From NCBI GenBank assembly GCA_013414665.1, contig CP058703.1:582673-591232 (forward strand): a stretch of 8,560 nt of DNA, given 5' to 3'. Positions 1 through 5,580 of this stretch are shown one piece after another. A model generated the notes under the pieces. The model searched no databases. It had not been told where the DNA came from and was given only the letters and a program-made list of their open reading frames with translations. Position 1 is the first letter of the stretch. Every line of letters begins with the position of its first letter. The position numbers and the translations under genes are program-made. Source of the DNA: Cyclobacteriaceae bacterium (lineage in GTDB: Bacteria > Bacteroidota > Bacteroidia > Cytophagales > Cyclobacteriaceae).

Positions 1-214
1 GAGCCTGGCCGACCAGAGTTTTAAGGCAAAGGACTTTGCCACCTTCAATTTTTTGCAATGGTTTGTAAACGAGCAGCGCGAAGAAGAGATACTGGCCCGC
101 AGAGCCGTTGAAATCTTCGATCTGATTGGAGAAGAAGGTGTAGGCTTGTGGATGATTGACCAGGAATTGGGTAAACTGGAGGCCTATGCAGCGAAGGTAT
201 CCGGTGCTAAATAA
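1..214 (+). CDS. Ferritin, C-terminal part (5' end outside window)
   Basis: The reading frame is open from the window edge (first complete codon at base 2) and ends at TAA 212-214, giving about 70 residues. The peptide includes FLQWFVNEQREEE, the fourth-helix signature of prokaryotic FtnA-type ferritins, in which Glu residues of the EQ.EEE motif help form the diiron ferroxidase centre. The tail (GLWMIDQELGKLEAYAAK) fits the short C-terminal helix of the family. Ferritins assemble into 24-subunit cytoplasmic shells that oxidise Fe(II) and store it as a ferric mineral. The N-terminal half, with the other iron ligands, lies outside the window. This gene is on the opposite strand from the whole Rhs region and probably marks the edge of conserved chromosome. 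Family assignment is confident; the exact gene name is not. Confidence 0.88.
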   Translation, partial: SLADQSFKAKDFATFNFLQWFVNEQREEEILARRAVEIFDLIGEEGVGLWMIDQELGKLEAYAAKVSGAK

Positions 215-302
215 TTCGTGCCCTTGTAACTAAAAGCACCCTGTTCCAGGCAAATAAAATATTGTGGCAGGGGTTGGTGTTGATGGTGTTATGTTGTTGG
301 TA

Positions 303-345
303 AGGCGGCCCGCTGCAACTAATTTTGACCAATACCAACAAGGGG
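303..345. repeat. R1 repeat, truncated copy (R1a)
   Basis: This copy carries one hairpin arm (GCGGCCCGCTGC) followed by the R1 tail ACTAATTTTGACC and ATACCAACAAGGGG. The outer hairpin arm and the adjoining Rhs core seen in the full copies at 1060, 4539 and 5788 are missing. It lies in the 184-bp gap between ferritin and the toxin gene, where I see no gene. It probably marks the left boundary of the Rhs-derived DNA. Confidence 0.7.
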
Positions 346-385
346 TCACTTGCAAATCACTCACATGAAGTTCGTAAACGCGAGG

Positions 386-411
386 CAGGGAATTTAGATT
401 AGTATTCCCTG
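386..411. terminator. Possible hairpin over the toxin stop codon
   Basis: CAGGGAAT (386-393) and ATTCCCTG (404-411) are perfect 8-bp inverted repeats around a 10-nt loop containing the end of the toxin gene. There is no clear T-tract, so a factor-independent terminator is only a weak possibility. It could be a chance hairpin. Confidence 0.25.
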
Positions 412-707
412 GGCTCTTGTTTCACATGCCTGATGCGCAAGATTCTGATTTCTCTTTCTGTATGTTTGTAAGCGACACGGTATGAGTATTTTTCAAAGGC
501 CCGATAGTTTCCTGGATTTTCCTTCTTAAACTTATCCGGTGAATATTTTTCGGGGTGTTCAATCAAGCTTTCAATCACTTTAATGATTCCATTTTTGACT
601 TTCTCTGCATTACTATATGAATCTTCTTTGATTCGCTCATATGCTTTCTTAAAGTAGATCGATGCCAATTTATTCCAAATGATTACAGGCTTAGTATCTG
701 CTACCAT
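399..707 (-). CDS. Type II toxin, RelE/ParE superfamily
   Basis: The predicted protein has 102 residues, the normal size for this superfamily. Visible family marks are the N-terminal VIIWNKLASIYFKKAYERI helix, the central EHPEKYSPDKFKKENPGNYR turn and basic strand, and the C-terminal IRILRIRHVKQEP. This is the ParE/RelE pattern of a closing strand with a conserved Arg/His and a QEP or DDP end. RelE members cleave ribosome-bound mRNA and ParE members poison gyrase; the sequence alone does not separate the two, although the QEP end and overall spacing look more ParE-like. The ATG overlaps the upstream antitoxin gene by 7 nt (ATGGTAG), so the two are translationally coupled in the usual antitoxin-first order. 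All codons are intact, unlike many neighbours, so this pair may still be active. Confidence 0.85.
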   Translation of the reverse strand: MVADTKPVIIWNKLASIYFKKAYERIKEDSYSNAEKVKNGIIKVIESLIEHPEKYSPDKFKKENPGNYRAFEKYSYRVAYKHTEREIRILRIRHVKQEPREY

Positions 708-925
708 GCCTTCATTTGCTTTTTAAAATCTTCATGAGTAATAAATTCGCCCCGGTCTATCTCCGCCTCAGCTTCATCTAACTCCCGGTTATACTGTTCT
801 AAGCTTATCCTGCCTTCCCGCCTTAAACCATAATGAAGCATTGCTTTGATAGCTCGTAACAAAGACAAATCTTCGACTTGCTGAAGCTCCTTCATAAGGT
901 GCGCTTTCTCTGCATTGATATCCAT
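701..925 (-). CDS. Antitoxin of the RelE/ParE-type pair
   Basis: The 74-residue acidic, helical protein begins MDINAEKAHLMKELQQVEDL and ends with EAEIDRGEFITHEDFKKQMK. This matches the common Bacteroidota antitoxin layout: a short N-terminal helix region, then a toxin-wrapping tail with an acidic EAEAEI stretch and a GEFITHEDF motif. The frame is open to an ATG at 964, but I chose the ATG at 925 because homologues start with M-[D/T]-x-x-A-E-K and because a Bacteroidota-like -7 box lies about 20 bp upstream. The antitoxin should neutralise the product of the gene that overlaps its 3' end, and complexes of this kind usually repress their own promoter. The longer 87-residue form starting at 964 cannot be excluded. 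Confidence 0.78.
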   Translation of the reverse strand: MDINAEKAHLMKELQQVEDLSLLRAIKAMLHYGLRREGRISLEQYNRELDEAEAEIDRGEFITHEDFKKQMKAW

Positions 926-946
926 AGCTCTTTCTGTTTGTATTTT

Positions 947-954
947 CAAAGGTA
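947..954 (-). promoter_or_regulatory. Candidate Bacteroidota -7 box for the toxin-antitoxin operon
   Basis: On the minus strand this reads TACCTTTG, a full match to the Bacteroidota -7 consensus TAnnTTTG. It lies 21 bp before the preferred antitoxin ATG. I see no convincing -33 TTTG at the expected spacing, so the call is weak, but it supports the downstream start at 925. Confidence 0.33.
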
Positions 955-971
955 ACGATTTCATAACTTAT

Positions 972-1195
972 TTTAGTTGCTTTTGGTGCGGGTCATTACT
1001 ACATCATCAAAATATACATCTACTAAGGTAGGGTTTTCGTTGCTAACATACATAAAAACGTAGCGGGTCAGGCGACCCGCTACAACTAATTTTGACCAAC
1101 ACCAACAGGGGGCTGGCGCCTACCTGCTCAGCCGCAGGGTCAACGGGTTCCCACGCAGCATCGAGTAGTTTGTAGTTCTTATCGAACACAATAAT
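972..1195 (-). pseudogene. Rhs core remnant in two frames, split by R1
   Basis: Two pieces of Rhs repeat-associated core are visible. The upstream piece (1195 to about 1113) reads IIVFDKNYKLLDAAW then EPVDPAAEQVGAS. The downstream piece (about 1059 to 972) reads YVFMYVSNENPTLVDV then YFDDVVMTRTKSN and a stop. R1 repeat sequence lies between them, and the two pieces are in different frames. In intact Bacteroidota Rhs proteins these motifs are separated by a short segment that R1 replaces here. The downstream piece stops exactly after the KSN codons, where the core at 4532 continues into VIQYN and EYYPFGM. It is a scrap with no possible independent function, left at the 3' side of module D. Confidence 0.75.
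1060..1112. repeat. R1 repeat, full copy (R1b)
   Basis: The hairpin GTAGCGGGTC, loop AGGC, GACCCGCTAC (perfect 10-bp stem) is followed by AACTAATTTTGACCAACACC and AACAGGGGG. A GTAG foot followed by a GC-rich palindrome is the form described for RAYT-associated REP sequences. Close copies are at 4539-4591 and 5788-5840, always next to the Rhs core motif YVFMY[VI]SNENPTLVDV. Confidence 0.8.
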
Positions 1196-1211
1196 GTATA
1201 AAGGTAAGGGA

Positions 1212-1616
1212 TTACTTTCGCTTTGAACTTTTGTAAAGGAAATTCATAAATATCATCCCGGTCCAAAATCCAAATAAATAATAAATTGAAAAAATCAGGG
1301 TGTCCGGAAATTTAACGCAATTATAAATTGTTATTTTCAACAATGTGGTTAAAAAAAGAAAGGTGATAAATAATACTGTTACCACCATTAGTGAATATTT
1401 AAATAGCCATTTCAATTTCTTCCATATTTCTTGTGCAAGACATAACTTAGCAGTAATCCCGTTAGCGAAATCCAAAAATTATGTCAAAACCAAACTTATT
1501 TTTGTTATAGATTTCTACATCTGTAAGTTGCATTATGTAAATACATAACTCAATCACTAGAAAATCCAAATCAACTTCTTCCACATAAGATAATAATTTA
1601 GTTGTTCTAAACTCAC
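1212..1616 (-). pseudogene. Putative immunity protein of module D, membrane protein with broken frame
   Basis: As given, only the 3' part is a single open frame (1475-1212: KKLKWLFKYSLMVVTVLF, FITFLFLTTLLKITIYN, IFSIYYLFGFWTGMIFMNF), two clear membrane segments ending KSSKRK. Reading upstream, adding one base at each of the runs 1416-1418, 1474-1478 and 1561-1564 joins this to FDIIFWISLTGLLLSYVL and to MWKKLIWIF plus LVIELCIYIM. The result is a coherent protein of about 135 residues with four hydrophobic segments. Its start would be the GTG at 1616, which overlaps the TGA of the tip gene by 4 nt (GTGA), with an alternative ATG at 1586. Such coupling to a toxin tip is typical of cognate immunity genes. 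The middle junction is ambiguous, because a single deletion could also join the frames there. Function is inferred from position and membrane topology only. Confidence 0.55.
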
Positions 1617-2137
1617 CTAGGTATTATACGAGGAATTACATATTTAGTAGCATCTTGAGGATACACATGTTGTTGCAACCGATCCTTACGTTCAAAATGA
1701 TCCTGCATTAATTTCATTATACCAATCGAACCTCCAAGACCCACACCAATACCAGGTGGTAAGCCTTCTGGATCGCCCGATTCATATGATGTATTCCCAC
1801 TTGCATTGTAAAATGGGTTGGTGGTATCTGGTTTTGTAGTAGTCCATGGACCAGGATAATTAGGATTGCCTGAATAAGGTATCACAGGCTTGTCGTTTAT
1901 TAAGTCGGCTACGAATGCAGCGGCAAGTAAAAATGGTATCACAATATCATCTGCTACTCCAACACCTGAACCGTCATCCAATAACAAAACTCCACTAATT
2001 GCCCATGCTGCACTCATGGCTGATTCATTCTTTCCTTCCGAATGTCTATTCCTCGCTGGGCGAATTCCACCTCCATTCACTAATATACCCCCTTCCAAGC
2101 GGAGTCTCCCGCCTCGGGGACTCCCGCGCATAAACAA
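1613..2137 (-). CDS. Orphan Rhs C-terminal tip, module D (putative toxin domain)
   Basis: The open frame gives 174 residues. Residues 1 to about 16 (MFMRGSPRGGRLRLEG) are encoded by the REP hairpin at the end of the neighbouring RAYT unit and are not ancestral toxin sequence. Then come GILVNGGGIRP, shared with tip C, and SGVGVADDIVIPFLLAAAF, a hydrophobic pre-toxin segment of a type often seen just after the core in Bacteroidota Rhs proteins. A Gly/Pro/Asn-rich linker leads to a charged tail (MKLMQDHFERKDRLQQHVYP). I do not recognise the catalytic family. There is no core, export region or natural start, so this is a displaced cassette rather than a complete secreted toxin. The stop codon overlaps the GTG of the putative immunity gene. 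Confidence 0.65.
   Translation of the reverse strand: MFMRGSPRGGRLRLEGGILVNGGGIRPARNRHSEGKNESAMSAAWAISGVLLLDDGSGVGVADDIVIPFLLAAAFVADLINDKPVIPYSGNPNYPGPWTTTKPDTTNPFYNASGNTSYESGDPEGLPPGIGVGLGGSIGIMKLMQDHFERKDRLQQHVYPQDATKYVIPRIIPR
2058..2090. repeat. 33-bp repeat shared with tip C (copy 1)
   Basis: This stretch is identical to 3761-3793. It encodes the peptide GILVNGGGIRP in both tips. After it, copy 1 runs straight into the RAYT unit, while copy 2 continues into the tip C upstream sequence. Confidence 0.85.
2098..2128. repeat. REP hairpin, 3' side of RAYT copy 1
   Basis: AGCGGAGTCTCCCG, CCT, then CGGGGACTCCCGCG forms an imperfect GC-rich stem-loop. It is an inverted copy of the hairpin at 2792-2821. 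It is translated in frame as RGSPRGGRLRLEG at the start of the tip D open frame. Confidence 0.75.
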
Positions 2138-2142
2138 ACAAT

Positions 2143-2739
2143 CTATTTCTCAATCGTAGCCCGTGTTAAATCAATGTCTTCCAACAGACCACAATGAAAT
2201 ACTTTATAAAAACCTGGCTCTCCGGTAAGATAAAACCGGGCTGAACTATGTGTATAATCTACCGGGCTTTCCGCCAGGTTCCACTTACCCCTACACGGGT
2301 TATCATGGATGTAATCTAATTTTTGTTTGATGAATCTATTGCTCCTGCAATCCTTCCAATCAAAAGATGGTTCAAAGACTTCATGAAGTTTACCGCGTTT
2401 TTGATCACGGCTACTTACTCCTTCCATTAGTTTGGTAAGCGTACTGTGTTCTCCTGCCTGTTCAATACGTTTTACAATTTCATAGGCCATAAAACGTTTG
2501 CCATTTCCAATTACTGTATTGATTGACTTAGCATTCTGCCTGAAACCAATCAATACGTGTACATGATTAGGCATAATGACATAGCCTGTTATATAATGTC
2601 CATGCTTTTTTAAATAATCAAACCATTTATAAACAATGTCATACCCGTTAGTAAGTTCAAACAACGGTAGCCATTCATAGCAAGTAATGGTAATGAAATA
2701 AATACCGGATGACTCTACGATTTGTCGCTTTGTACTCAC
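2143..2739 (-). CDS. REP-associated tyrosine transposase (Y1 HUH, IS200/IS605-like), intact copy
   Basis: The 198-residue protein has the full RAYT layout. The HUH pair is His59 and His61 within GYVIMPNHVHVLIGF, and the probable catalytic Tyr143 lies in KQKLDYIHDNP. The opening GIYFITITCYEWLPLF strand is typical of the family. Y1 HUH enzymes cut and rejoin single-stranded DNA at hairpin ends; RAYTs act on REP palindromes and are usually domesticated single-copy genes. The start is a GTG at 2739 (GTGAGTACAAAG), since the same frame has a TAA just upstream and the nearby ATG is out of frame. The gene lies between inverted REP hairpins, as expected for the source of those REPs. A near-identical, frameshifted copy is at 6815-7410. 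Assignment to RAYT rather than a full IS200 is based on the flanking REPs. Confidence 0.88.
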   Translation of the reverse strand: MSTKRQIVESSGIYFITITCYEWLPLFELTNGYDIVYKWFDYLKKHGHYITGYVIMPNHVHVLIGFRQNAKSINTVIGNGKRFMAYEIVKRIEQAGEHSTLTKLMEGVSSRDQKRGKLHEVFEPSFDWKDCRSNRFIKQKLDYIHDNPCRGKWNLAESPVDYTHSSARFYLTGEPGFYKVFHCGLLEDIDLTRATIEK

Positions 2740-2791
2740 ATGTACAAGTTACAAAATTGATTTGGTTTAGTTTAACGTGGGTGTCTTCTAA

Positions 2792-2821
2792 CGCGGAGTC
2801 CCCGAAACGGGAGACTCCGCT
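2792..2821. repeat. REP hairpin, 5' side of RAYT copy 1
   Basis: CGCGGAGTC, CCCG, AAA, CGGG, A, GACTCCGC pairs as a 12-bp stem with one bulge. Its reverse complement matches the hairpin at 2098-2128 almost base for base, so the two flank the transposase gene as an inverted REP pair. Confidence 0.78.
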
Positions 2822-2839
2822 GGGAAATGATACCAACAA

Positions 2840-2890
2840 GGGGGTAATAGTTTCTAAAACATGCCGGTGAAGAACACCGGCATGGGCGAA
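2840..2890. repeat. R2 repeat, copy R2a
   Basis: GGGGGTAATAGTTTCTAAAA leads into the perfect hairpin CATGCCGGTG, AAGAA, CACCGGCATG (2860-2884), then GGCGAA. Close copies are at 4587-4638 and 7575-7627, and the hairpin alone is at 5713-5735. The gap from 2830 to 2933 holds only this repeat and a CATTTCCCAG (2896-2905) that is the inverse of the RAYT end at 2820-2829. Confidence 0.78.
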
Positions 2891-2933
2891 AAGCCCATTT
2901 CCCAGTGTTTGCTGTTGCTGCTGTAATTCTTCT

Positions 2934-3301
2934 TTACTTAATCAAGATTAATAACGTCAAGAAACCGATTGCTAGAATTAATGATGGGGATATCATCGTT
3001 AAAACCAGTTGAGTATTACTCTTGTTTTCAACATCGAACTTAAGTGCAAATTTGGTGAGAAAGGCGGAAGAAATTTTTTTCGTTGCATGGCATGAAATCC
3101 GAAAGCCACAATTATAGCTATTAAAATAAATTTGTCTGATGACGTGTCGAAAATTTTTGAAGCTACCACAGCAATTGATATCAACAACTGAGCAAAAACA
3201 AATGAAGCGCAGTATAATGCTGATTCAAGCGGGCCAATTCTTCCAGATTTCCTATAGTAAGTTTGGCAATGCAAGATAAAGTAAGCGTATAACCCTTTCA
3301 T
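2934..3301 (-). pseudogene. Putative immunity protein of module C, small membrane protein with one frameshift
   Basis: The first part begins MKGLYAYFILHCQTYYRKSG and contains hydrophobic segments ALYCASFVFAQLLISIAVVA and KFILIAIIVAFGFHAM. The unshifted frame ends at 2999 in a polar, unlikely tail. Adding one base in the T7 run at 3074-3080 instead continues into SSAFLTKFALKFDVENKSN and a third membrane segment, PSLILAIGFLTLLILIK, ending at TAA 2934-2936. The corrected protein is about 122 residues. It starts 11 bp after the stop of tip C on the same strand, so the two are almost certainly co-transcribed. The N-terminal pattern of a short aromatic/basic stretch before two helices resembles small membrane proteins that often follow Rhs genes in Bacteroidota. 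An immunity role is inferred from position and topology. Confidence 0.6.
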
Positions 3302-3312
3302 ACCCTACTTGA

Positions 3313-3813
3313 TTAATTGATTAATTTATCAATTCCTCCAGCAACATCAACCCCAGCCATATCTAACCCTAATCTTATTACTCCATAGGTTAATGTAATA
3401 GGCGCTAGAGCCGGGAAAAACAAAGTCGCTCCAGCTATAATTGTGTCAAGTGTCGCAAGAGAGTACGCTCCTGTTGTTCCCTTCTCAGAAGCTTCCCACC
3501 AAGAAACAGCTACCGCGAGTACGCCTGCAGCGTGTCCAAACGCCTTAACATTTTTTAAGCCTGTTTTGAAAAGTTGTCGCTCTCCTTTCGATGCCGGGCT
3601 CTTTAGAAAAGCTTGAATATTCCGCTCTTGATTTAGCAAGAAACCCTCAGTAGTCAATAGAATTCCGTCCAGTAATCCTCTGAATTCATCTGTGGTCATC
3701 CCTGGCCCCATGCCAGCCTGTAATACAGATGAACTTCTTCCCTGCGTTTGCCGATAATGTGGGCGAATTCCACCTCCATTCACTAATATACCCTCTCTTC
3801 CAGCCCAAGTCAT
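3313..3813 (-). CDS. Rhs C-terminal tip, module C (putative membrane-acting toxin domain)
   Basis: The frame gives 166 residues from the first ATG, but coding clearly begins upstream: NIFVETPDDPNYTGYNVT precedes MTWAG without a natural start. This segment is the continuation of the Rhs core at 3810-4532, lost by one frameshift near 3859-3863. After GILVNGGGIRP come a helical region (FRGLLDGILLTTEGFLLNQE), AGVLAVAVSWWEASEKG and a strongly hydrophobic Gly/Ala-rich end (TIIAGATLFFPALAPITLTY). Paired with a multi-spanning neighbour, this suggests a membrane-inserting or pore-type toxin. That is inference: I see no nuclease or other catalytic motif. The stop is 11 bp before the putative immunity gene. 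Confidence 0.62.
   Translation of the reverse strand: MTWAGREGILVNGGGIRPHYRQTQGRSSSVLQAGMGPGMTTDEFRGLLDGILLTTEGFLLNQERNIQAFLKSPASKGERQLFKTGLKNVKAFGHAAGVLAVAVSWWEASEKGTTGAYSLATLDTIIAGATLFFPALAPITLTYGVIRLGLDMAGVDVAGGIDKLIN
3761..3793. repeat. 33-bp repeat shared with tip D (copy 2)
   Basis: Identical to 2058-2090 and encoding GILVNGGGIRP in tip C. It marks a stretch common to two otherwise different tips. Confidence 0.85.
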
Positions 3814-4532
3814 CGTAACGTTATAACCTGTGTAATTAGGATCATCAGGGGTTTCAACAAAAATGTTCTAACCAACGGAACGCTTACCCAATACCGCCCA
3901 TGATGGAATTCTACTCGGCCACCTTTCTCTTTGGCTTGCTCTACAGCGTTCACATACTCCTGATGTGAAATTGACCCATAACCACTTCCTACACCATACT
4001 GTGAAAACTCTGAGCCATAAATATCCCCACTCCCCATACCCGTCCAATCCCACGGGTTGGTGCTTATATTAACTGCCTGATTTTGAAAGGCTAACTCGCT
4101 AACTGAACTAAACCCTGTATATCTACTTCCATACAACGATTGCCTGCTGGCCACCCACCAGGTATCATCACTGCGTTGATATGGATCGGCCCCACTCGGA
4201 TCATTAAACGTTACCGGATCGTTGAATGAAAAATTATATGGAGATAACGAAGCGTACTTGGTGGCCATGGGGTCAATGCCATTCATTCTCCCCAAGATCG
4301 GGTCGTAGTTGCGGTAATCCAAATCGTAAAGTTGAGAGGTTTGATTCAACTCAGTGCCACCATTACCCAAAAAATTATTACCGGTTACGTTCTCTCTTGT
4401 CCACGAGTTAGCTGTATTCATACCAAACGGATAATACTCGTTATACTGTATCACATTGCTTTTAGTATGCGTCATTACCACATCATCAAAATAAACGTCC
4501 ACTAAGGTAGGGTTTTCGTTGCTAACATACAT
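3810..4532 (-). CDS. Rhs repeat-associated core fragment, module C
   Basis: This is the only sizeable Rhs core in the window. In order it shows YVSNENPTLVDVYFDDVVMT (residues 2-21), KSNVIQYNEYYPFGM (24-38), LYDLDYRNYDPILGRMNGIDP (about 68-88), SPYNFSFNDPVTFNDPSG (97-114), then a Tyr/Gly/Ser-rich linker to GRYWVSVPL. This is the RHS-repeat-associated core that closes the toxin-encapsulating shell and precedes the variable tip. The hundreds of YD repeats and any signal sequence are absent. The frame stays open upstream of the ATG through R1 to a TAG at 4602, so the N-terminus is just a cut end. The last 25 or so residues (from about PLVRTF) are a frameshift artefact; one extra base in the A5 run 3859-3863 would fuse this frame to the tip ending at 3313. 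Confidence 0.8.
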   Translation of the reverse strand: MYVSNENPTLVDVYFDDVVMTHTKSNVIQYNEYYPFGMNTANSWTRENVTGNNFLGNGGTELNQTSQLYDLDYRNYDPILGRMNGIDPMATKYASLSPYNFSFNDPVTFNDPSGADPYQRSDDTWWVASRQSLYGSRYTGFSSVSELAFQNQAVNISTNPWDWTGMGSGDIYGSEFSQYGVGSGYGSISHQEYVNAVEQAKEKGGRVEFHHGRYWVSVPLVRTFLLKPLMILITQVITLR

Positions 4533-4538
4533 AAAAAC

Positions 4539-4591
4539 GTAGCGGGTCAGGCGGCCCGCTGCAATTAATTTTGACCAATACCAACTGGGGG
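4539..4591. repeat. R1 repeat, full copy (R1c)
   Basis: The hairpin arm GTAGCGGGTC, loop AGGC and GGCCCGCTGC has two stem mismatches relative to R1b, followed by ATTAATTTTGACCAATACC. On the minus strand it translates in frame as TPSWYWSKLIAAGRLTR directly into YVFMYVSNEN, so R1 is fused to the Rhs core. Confidence 0.8.
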
Positions 4592-4638
4592 TAACTAGTT
4601 TCTAAAACATACCGGTGAAGAACACCGGCATGGGCGAA
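4587..4638. repeat. R2 repeat, copy R2b
   Basis: GGGGGTAACTAGTTTCTAAA precedes CATACCGGTG, AAGAA, CACCGGCATG, a hairpin with one mismatch. It overlaps the 3' end of the module B immunity gene, encoding SPMPVFFTGMF, and abuts R1c directly. Confidence 0.78.
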
Positions 4639-5039
4639 GGAGCATTGTATTGAATTACGTTGCTTTTAATTAGCATTAAAAAGCTTCTGAAAATCTTATC
4701 TTTCTGCGCGTTATATCCTTTAAACTTAATTCTTTCTTTTGAATGTACAACGTGGTAAGCAGGGTTTTTGGTGAAATACTGAATTATCAAGGTATCACCT
4801 AATTTATAAGCCCGTTTATTCGAAACATTTCCTTCAAACTTAATATCTGATACGAAGAATTCATATGTAAAGTGCTTTGATCCATCATGGACTATGACTC
4901 CGTAACATAATTCACTTTCCTCATTTATTTTACTTGAATATAGATAACCTCTTATGAAAGCGCCAATGATAATCAAAATCAAAAAAATTGAAGCAACCAG
5001 ACTATCTCTACGCTTGAAAAATTCCAAAATAGTTACCAT
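4602..5039 (-). CDS. Putative immunity protein of module B, single-pass membrane protein
   Basis: The 145-residue frame starts MVTILEFFKRRDSLVASIFL and has one strong N-terminal membrane helix (SIFLILIIIGAFIRGYLY). A beta-rich, polar domain follows (FTYEFFVSDIKFEG, KLGDTLIIQYFTKNPAYHVV, KERIKFKGYN). The same plan, one helix plus a small strand-rich domain ending in a Y.V-type motif, is seen in the module A partner at 5846-6211. The ATG lies 32 bp inside the end of the upstream tip gene. The C-terminus is not original: KSNVIQYN is the Rhs core motif found at 4532, and the last 11 residues are encoded by repeat R2b. The natural end of the protein is therefore probably lost or chimeric. Immunity is inferred from context. 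Confidence 0.6.
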   Translation of the reverse strand: MVTILEFFKRRDSLVASIFLILIIIGAFIRGYLYSSKINEESELCYGVIVHDGSKHFTYEFFVSDIKFEGNVSNKRAYKLGDTLIIQYFTKNPAYHVVHSKERIKFKGYNAQKDKIFRSFLMLIKSNVIQYNAPSPMPVFFTGMF

Positions 5040-5478
5040 GTATCAGATATTTTTGTGAAACCGTTCCGCCCAAAACCTCCAATATAGATTCTTGTAGTAG
5101 AGGCTTAGTATTACTCATACTGCCAATTGACATTTGAATTAATCCATCCGATAGGCTACTTTCTAAACTTTTATTATGTCGCCCTGGCACTAATACAAAA
5201 GTAAATCCGCTATAGAAATCTAAATCTACTACCCCAGCCAAAAGTGCGAGCCCTTTATTCCCACTAAATCTTGCAGAAGTTGCAATATCAAACATATCCA
5301 TATTTGCAAGCGATTTCTTTAAATCACCTCCGCTTGCCAACATTTGGCTTCCAAATTCAAAAGCAGTATTCTTTGCAAGTTCTTTAGCAACATTTCTTGT
5401 AAGCAGCTTTGTTGCTCCTCTTGTCAACAACTGCTTAGCCCCCAACCTTGCCAGCATTCCCGCTCCACCACCACCCAT
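5008..5478 (-). CDS. Orphan Rhs C-terminal tip, module B
   Basis: From the first ATG this gives 156 residues: MGGGGAGMLARLGAKQLLTR, KELAKNTAFEFGSQMLASGG, LANMDMFDIATSARFSGNKG, ALLAGVVDLDFYSGF, then LSDGLIQMSIGSMSNTK and a tail. Coding continues upstream in another frame (to about 5580) as KGANPLVQAIHEGNRKFMEH and PFGAGLMFFL, which one extra base in the A5 run at 5494-5498 would join. The first part is nearly identical to tip A, and both share [LM]DM.DIA.S later on, so A and B are paralogous tips. The Gly-rich amphipathic composition again hints at a membrane-active domain, but no known toxin motif is visible. Its 3' end overlaps the putative immunity gene by 32 bp. Confidence 0.62.
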   Translation of the reverse strand: MGGGGAGMLARLGAKQLLTRGATKLLTRNVAKELAKNTAFEFGSQMLASGGDLKKSLANMDMFDIATSARFSGNKGLALLAGVVDLDFYSGFTFVLVPGRHNKSLESSLSDGLIQMSIGSMSNTKPLLQESILEVLGGTVSQKYLIHGNYFGIFQA

Positions 5479-5533
5479 TGGGCCACCGGTAAGAAAAACA
5501 TTAAGCCTGCTCCAAATGGGTGCTCCATAAATT
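5441..5533. repeat. 93-bp repeat shared by tips A and B (copy in B)
   Basis: This matches 6668-6760 with one mismatch (C at 5523, T in the other copy). It encodes the FGAGLMFFLTGGPMGGGG stretch, across a frame break, and MLARLG. The copy in module A ends exactly where RAYT copy 2 begins, while here the tip sequence runs on. Confidence 0.88.
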
Positions 5534-5580
5534 TACGGTTGCCTTCGTGGATGGCCTGAACCAATGGATTGGCCCCTTTT

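Larger units (their letters stand above)
2089..2829 (-). mobile_element. RAYT/REP unit, copy 1
   Basis: This 741-bp block reappears at 6761-7500 with only two substitutions and one lost T, while flanking DNA differs on both sides; that defines its ends. It contains a single-strand-type HUH transposase gene and inverted REP hairpins near both ends. The ends are related when compared in opposite orientation: CCCCTTCCAAGCGGAGTC on the left and CATTTCCCAGCGGAGTC on the right strand complement. I see no clear target duplication, as expected for Y1 HUH enzymes. The right flank (ATACCAACAAGGGGG) is the tail of an R1 repeat, so the unit appears to lie inside or beside one. Confidence 0.8.

Noticed and set aside
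1345..1548. Plus-strand open frame of 67 residues
   Set aside because: It is the complement of the module D immunity gene; the minus strand gives coherent membrane helices and this frame does not.
1890..2159. Plus-strand open frame of 89 residues
   Set aside because: It is a low-complexity Pro/Ser-rich shadow of tip D running into the REP hairpin.
3868..4053. Minus-strand frame starting MGLDGYGEWG
   Set aside because: It lies out of frame inside the Rhs core, which has clear family motifs in the other frame. It is, however, in phase with tip C and shows where the frameshift occurred.
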